Assembly (NCBI GenBank): GCA_905236735.1
Contig: CAJOOU010000090.1
Location: 1-15,833, forward strand
Direction of reading: 5' to 3'
From: an uncultured Eubacterium sp.
Lineage (GTDB): Bacteria > Bacillota > Clostridia > Lachnospirales > Lachnospiraceae
Length of the DNA stretch: 15,833 nucleotides
The position numbers and the translations under genes are program-made. Below, piece by piece: positions 13,725-15,833 of this stretch (positions are counted from its first letter, which is position 1; each line of letters starts with the position of its first letter). The notes under the pieces were generated by a model. That model made no database searches, had not been told where the DNA came from, and saw only the letters and a program-made list of their open reading frames with translations.

Positions 13725-13753
13725 AAAATATATCTTCTATAGCCGCGAAGGTC

Positions 13754-13782
13754 TTGTTAAGGAAGCACCTTTTTGATAAGAT
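13754..13782 (+). promoter_or_regulatory. Sigma-A-like promoter for the GGDEF-aroD-aroK unit
   Basis: TTGTTA (13754-13759) and TAAGAT (13777-13782) have a 17-base spacer, and TG at 13774-13775 makes an extended -10. The predicted start is near 13789, about 40 bases before the ATG. The divergent aroE promoter is only about 30 bases away, so a shared regulator could act on both. Confidence 0.65.
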
Positions 13783-13829
13783 AACATATGGTTTTAAGGA
13801 AATACTAAAAAAGGGGTGAAAATCAGGTT

Positions 13830-14858
13830 ATGAAAATAACTGAAAAATTTGTTATGGTGCTTGGATACGGCTCCACGCTTTCGTTTTTGTTTATACATAT
13901 AATTATGTATCATGTATTTAAACTTAACAATGTAACACCTATGGTCAGACTTAATGTATTCAGTATTGTTTTTTATTCAGTGATGCTTTTTGTGGTATAT
14001 AAGCGGTGGAATACATTTTATTCCATAGCAGTTTATATCGAAGTGCTTGTGCATATGACCATGGCAATAGTACTTACCGGCTGGGACAGCGGTTTTCAGA
14101 TATCGATAATAGGAATGAGTATCCTGCTTTTTAACTCGGAGTATCTGGGAAGAGTGCATAATATGACGCGCGTTAGGATGATGCCTATGGGGATAGTGGG
14201 AATGATATGCTATCTGGGAAGTTATATATGGCTGAGTTTTCATCCGGCAAAATACAGACTTAGTGATATTGCTGTTTTTAAGTTCAATGTATTTTGGGGT
14301 ATGGCGGTGTTTTTGATAGTGCTTTTTGTAATGCAGATTTTTGTAAATATAACTACTTCTCACGAAGAAGGACTCAACTATATGCTGTCACATGACAAGC
14401 TTACCGACCTGCCGAACAGATACTTTATATCGGCTTATCTGGAACATCTTGTCAAGGAAAATAAAATCTCGGATTCATGGATAGCCATTGTTGATATAGA
14501 TAATTTTAAACAGGTGAATGATACCTATGGACATAACTGCGGAGATTATGTGCTGAGGAAGGTTGCGGATGTTATAAAAATATCCAAGGAATATGTACCG
14601 TGCAGATGGGGAGGAGAGGAATTTGTCCTTGTCGGAAATACGGCTGCGGATATGGAACATATAAATTATCTGCTTGATGATTTAAGAGCGGCGATGCTTA
14701 GAACGAATTTTACTTACGAAGGACAAAAGCTTGATATAACCATAACCATAGGCCTTGAAAAATACGAGGGTGATCTGACTGTCGATAACTGGATAAAACG
14801 AGCGGATGATAAGCTTTACAGGGGCAAGCAGTCAGGCAAGAATGTTCTTATAAGCTAA
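13830..14858 (+). CDS. Membrane diguanylate cyclase (GGDEF domain)
   Basis: The 342-residue protein probably makes cyclic di-GMP from two GTP. About six membrane helices (about 8-30, 40-57, 62-83, 88-101, 117-136, 151-172) form an N-terminal sensor with short loops and no recognisable ligand domain. The GGDEF domain (about 185-342) begins DKLTDLPNR (189-197), has VDIDNFKQVNDTYGHNCGD (221-239) with metal-site Asp222, and the signature GGEEF (261-265). These suggest an active enzyme. The product-inhibition site, RxxD five residues before the signature, is absent (the aligned residues are SKEY), so feedback control by bound product at that site is not expected. The ribosome site AAGGGG (13811-13816) is rather far from the ATG. 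aroD starts 13 bases after the stop, so the genes are likely cotranscribed. Confidence 0.9.
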   Translation: MKITEKFVMVLGYGSTLSFLFIHIIMYHVFKLNNVTPMVRLNVFSIVFYSVMLFVVYKRWNTFYSIAVYIEVLVHMTMAIVLTGWDSGFQISIIGMSILLFNSEYLGRVHNMTRVRMMPMGIVGMICYLGSYIWLSFHPAKYRLSDIAVFKFNVFWGMAVFLIVLFVMQIFVNITTSHEEGLNYMLSHDKLTDLPNRYFISAYLEHLVKENKISDSWIAIVDIDNFKQVNDTYGHNCGDYVLRKVADVIKISKEYVPCRWGGEEFVLVGNTAADMEHINYLLDDLRAAMLRTNFTYEGQKLDITITIGLEKYEGDLTVDNWIKRADDKLYRGKQSGKNVLIS

Positions 14859-14871
14859 CGAGGATAAAAGG

Positions 14872-15618
14872 ATGGAGATAAAAGGCAAAATTTTCGGAAA
14901 TAAAAGACCGCTTATATGTGTATCTGTAACGGAAAAAAATGCCGAAGCTGCCATAGAAAAAATAAAGCAGCTTTCGGTTAAAGATATTGATGTTATAGAA
15001 CTTAGAGCAGATATTCTGGAGAGCGGTGATATTAATAAAGAGGTAGACATAATTCTTGACGAAGCATTGGAACTCCTTAAATACAAGCCTTTGATTTTTA
15101 CATACAGGACAAAGGCTGAAGGCGGAGCCGGAAATCCGGACGAAGCGGTTTACATAAATATTATAAAAAATGCAGCAAGGCATAAGGCTACAGATATAGT
15201 GGATGTTGAACCTGCGAGATTATGTAACCCCAAAGAGGTGAGGGGCACAATCAAAAGACCTGTGCTTATGTCTTATCATGATTTCCAAAAAACGCCGCAG
15301 AAAGAATTTGTAACGGAAAGACTCTCCGAGATGTATGAGATGGGAGCGGATATAGCAAAGATAGCGGTAATGCCGCAGAAAATGCCGGATGTTGCCACTC
15401 TGCTTTGCGCGTCTGCAGAAGTAAAGGAAAAATATCCGGAAAGACCTCTTATTACGATATCCATGGGAAAACTCGGAATGACAACAAGGCTTGCAGGCGG
15501 AGCTTTCGGGTCATGTCTTACCTTTGCAACTGACGGGAGGGCGTCTGCACCCGGACAGATTCCGTTTGACAAAGTAGCGGAAGTACTTGATGTATTTGAT
15601 GAATATGCAGGAGATTAA
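14872..15618 (+). CDS. aroD: Type I 3-dehydroquinate dehydratase AroD
   Basis: AroD dehydrates 3-dehydroquinate to 3-dehydroshikimate through a Schiff base, the third step of the shikimate pathway and the source of AroE's substrate. The 248-residue protein matches the family length (about 250). Motifs: Glu43 and Arg45 in VIELRAD, Arg79 in TYRTKAEGG, DVEPA (111-115), His136 in SYHDF, Schiff-base Lys163 in AKIAVMP, Arg206 in GMTTRLAGGAFGS, and SAPGQI with Gln229. All catalytic residues are in place. GAGG (14860-14863) lies 8 bases before ATG 14872. It is followed after 2 bases by aroK. Confidence 0.96.
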   Translation: MEIKGKIFGNKRPLICVSVTEKNAEAAIEKIKQLSVKDIDVIELRADILESGDINKEVDIILDEALELLKYKPLIFTYRTKAEGGAGNPDEAVYINIIKNAARHKATDIVDVEPARLCNPKEVRGTIKRPVLMSYHDFQKTPQKEFVTERLSEMYEMGADIAKIAVMPQKMPDVATLLCASAEVKEKYPERPLITISMGKLGMTTRLAGGAFGSCLTFATDGRASAPGQIPFDKVAEVLDVFDEYAGD

Positions 15619-15620
15619 AG

Positions 15621-15833
15621 ATGAAAATATATTTTACGGGTTTTATGGGCTCGGGTAAAACTACCATATCCAAGGCGCTTGCCATAGACTGCGGTATGGA
15701 ATGGACAGATACGGACGAAGAGGTCCAAAAGGCTGATGGCAGAAAAATAGCTGATATTTTCGCAGAAAACGGAGAGGAGTATTTCCGCACACTTGAGACG
15801 GAGGTGATTTTAAATATTGCGTCTAAAAAAGGA
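15621..15833 (+). CDS. aroK: Shikimate kinase AroK, 5' part
   Basis: Shikimate kinase phosphorylates shikimate with ATP, the fifth step of the pathway. Only the first 71 codons are in the window and the frame is open at the edge; the family is about 160-175 residues. Seen: the P-loop GFMGSGKTT (7-15), the DTD motif in WTDTDEEV (Asp residues for magnesium and shikimate), IADIFAENGEEYFRTLE with the substrate-binding Arg in the FR..E motif. AGGAGA (15609-15614), inside the end of aroD, is 6 bases before ATG 15621, and the 2-base gap to aroD suggests coupled translation. Together with aroD and the divergent aroE it covers steps 3, 4 and 5. Confidence 0.94.
   Translation, partial: MKIYFTGFMGSGKTTISKALAIDCGMEWTDTDEEVQKADGRKIADIFAENGEEYFRTLETEVILNIASKKG

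Overview
The window reads as chromosomal core DNA of a low-to-moderate GC, Gram-positive anaerobe of the Clostridia, most plausibly Lachnospiraceae. The reasons are strong GGAGG-type ribosome binding sites, sigma-A-like promoters with 17-18 bp spacers, lipoprotein signal peptides, the comEA/comEC/holA/rpsT gene order and many AGA/ATA codons. The family-level placement is inference. I see no tRNA, rRNA, CRISPR array, insertion sequence or prophage gene. No gene-free gap is longer than about 205 bases.

Region 1 (1-2880) is the end of an arginine biosynthesis operon: argJ (5' end outside the window), argB and argD. ArgJ recycles the acetyl group, and ArgB carries the N-terminal helix and C-terminal signature of arginine-inhibited N-acetylglutamate kinases, so this is the cyclic, feedback-controlled pathway.

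Region 2 (2881-10639) is a tightly packed plus-strand run behind its own promoter: comEA, an OmpR-type response regulator, a sensor histidine kinase, a double-GerMN lipoprotein, comEC, holA and a DUF1275-like membrane protein. The regulator-kinase-GerMN lipoprotein trio has the same order as actinobacterial mtrA-mtrB-lpqB. It sits between the DNA receptor gene comEA and the DNA channel gene comEC, which makes it the most interesting arrangement in the window.

Region 3 (10640-12827) holds rpsT with a strong promoter, a leader hairpin and a terminator; a lone rfbC/rmlC epimerase gene; and a xerD-type tyrosine recombinase gene. The recombinase gene has its own consensus promoter preceded by a cluster of direct and inverted repeats. 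The protein has Gly at the position of the usual catalytic Lys.

Region 4 (12807-15833) is a shikimate pathway cluster. aroE is on the minus strand and converges on xerD, with a shared 3' end inside a terminator hairpin. Divergent from aroE is a plus-strand unit of a membrane diguanylate cyclase (GGDEF) gene, aroD and aroK (3' end outside the window). Most genes here are standard housekeeping genes. The unusual points are gene arrangement, start-site details and a few changed active-site residues.
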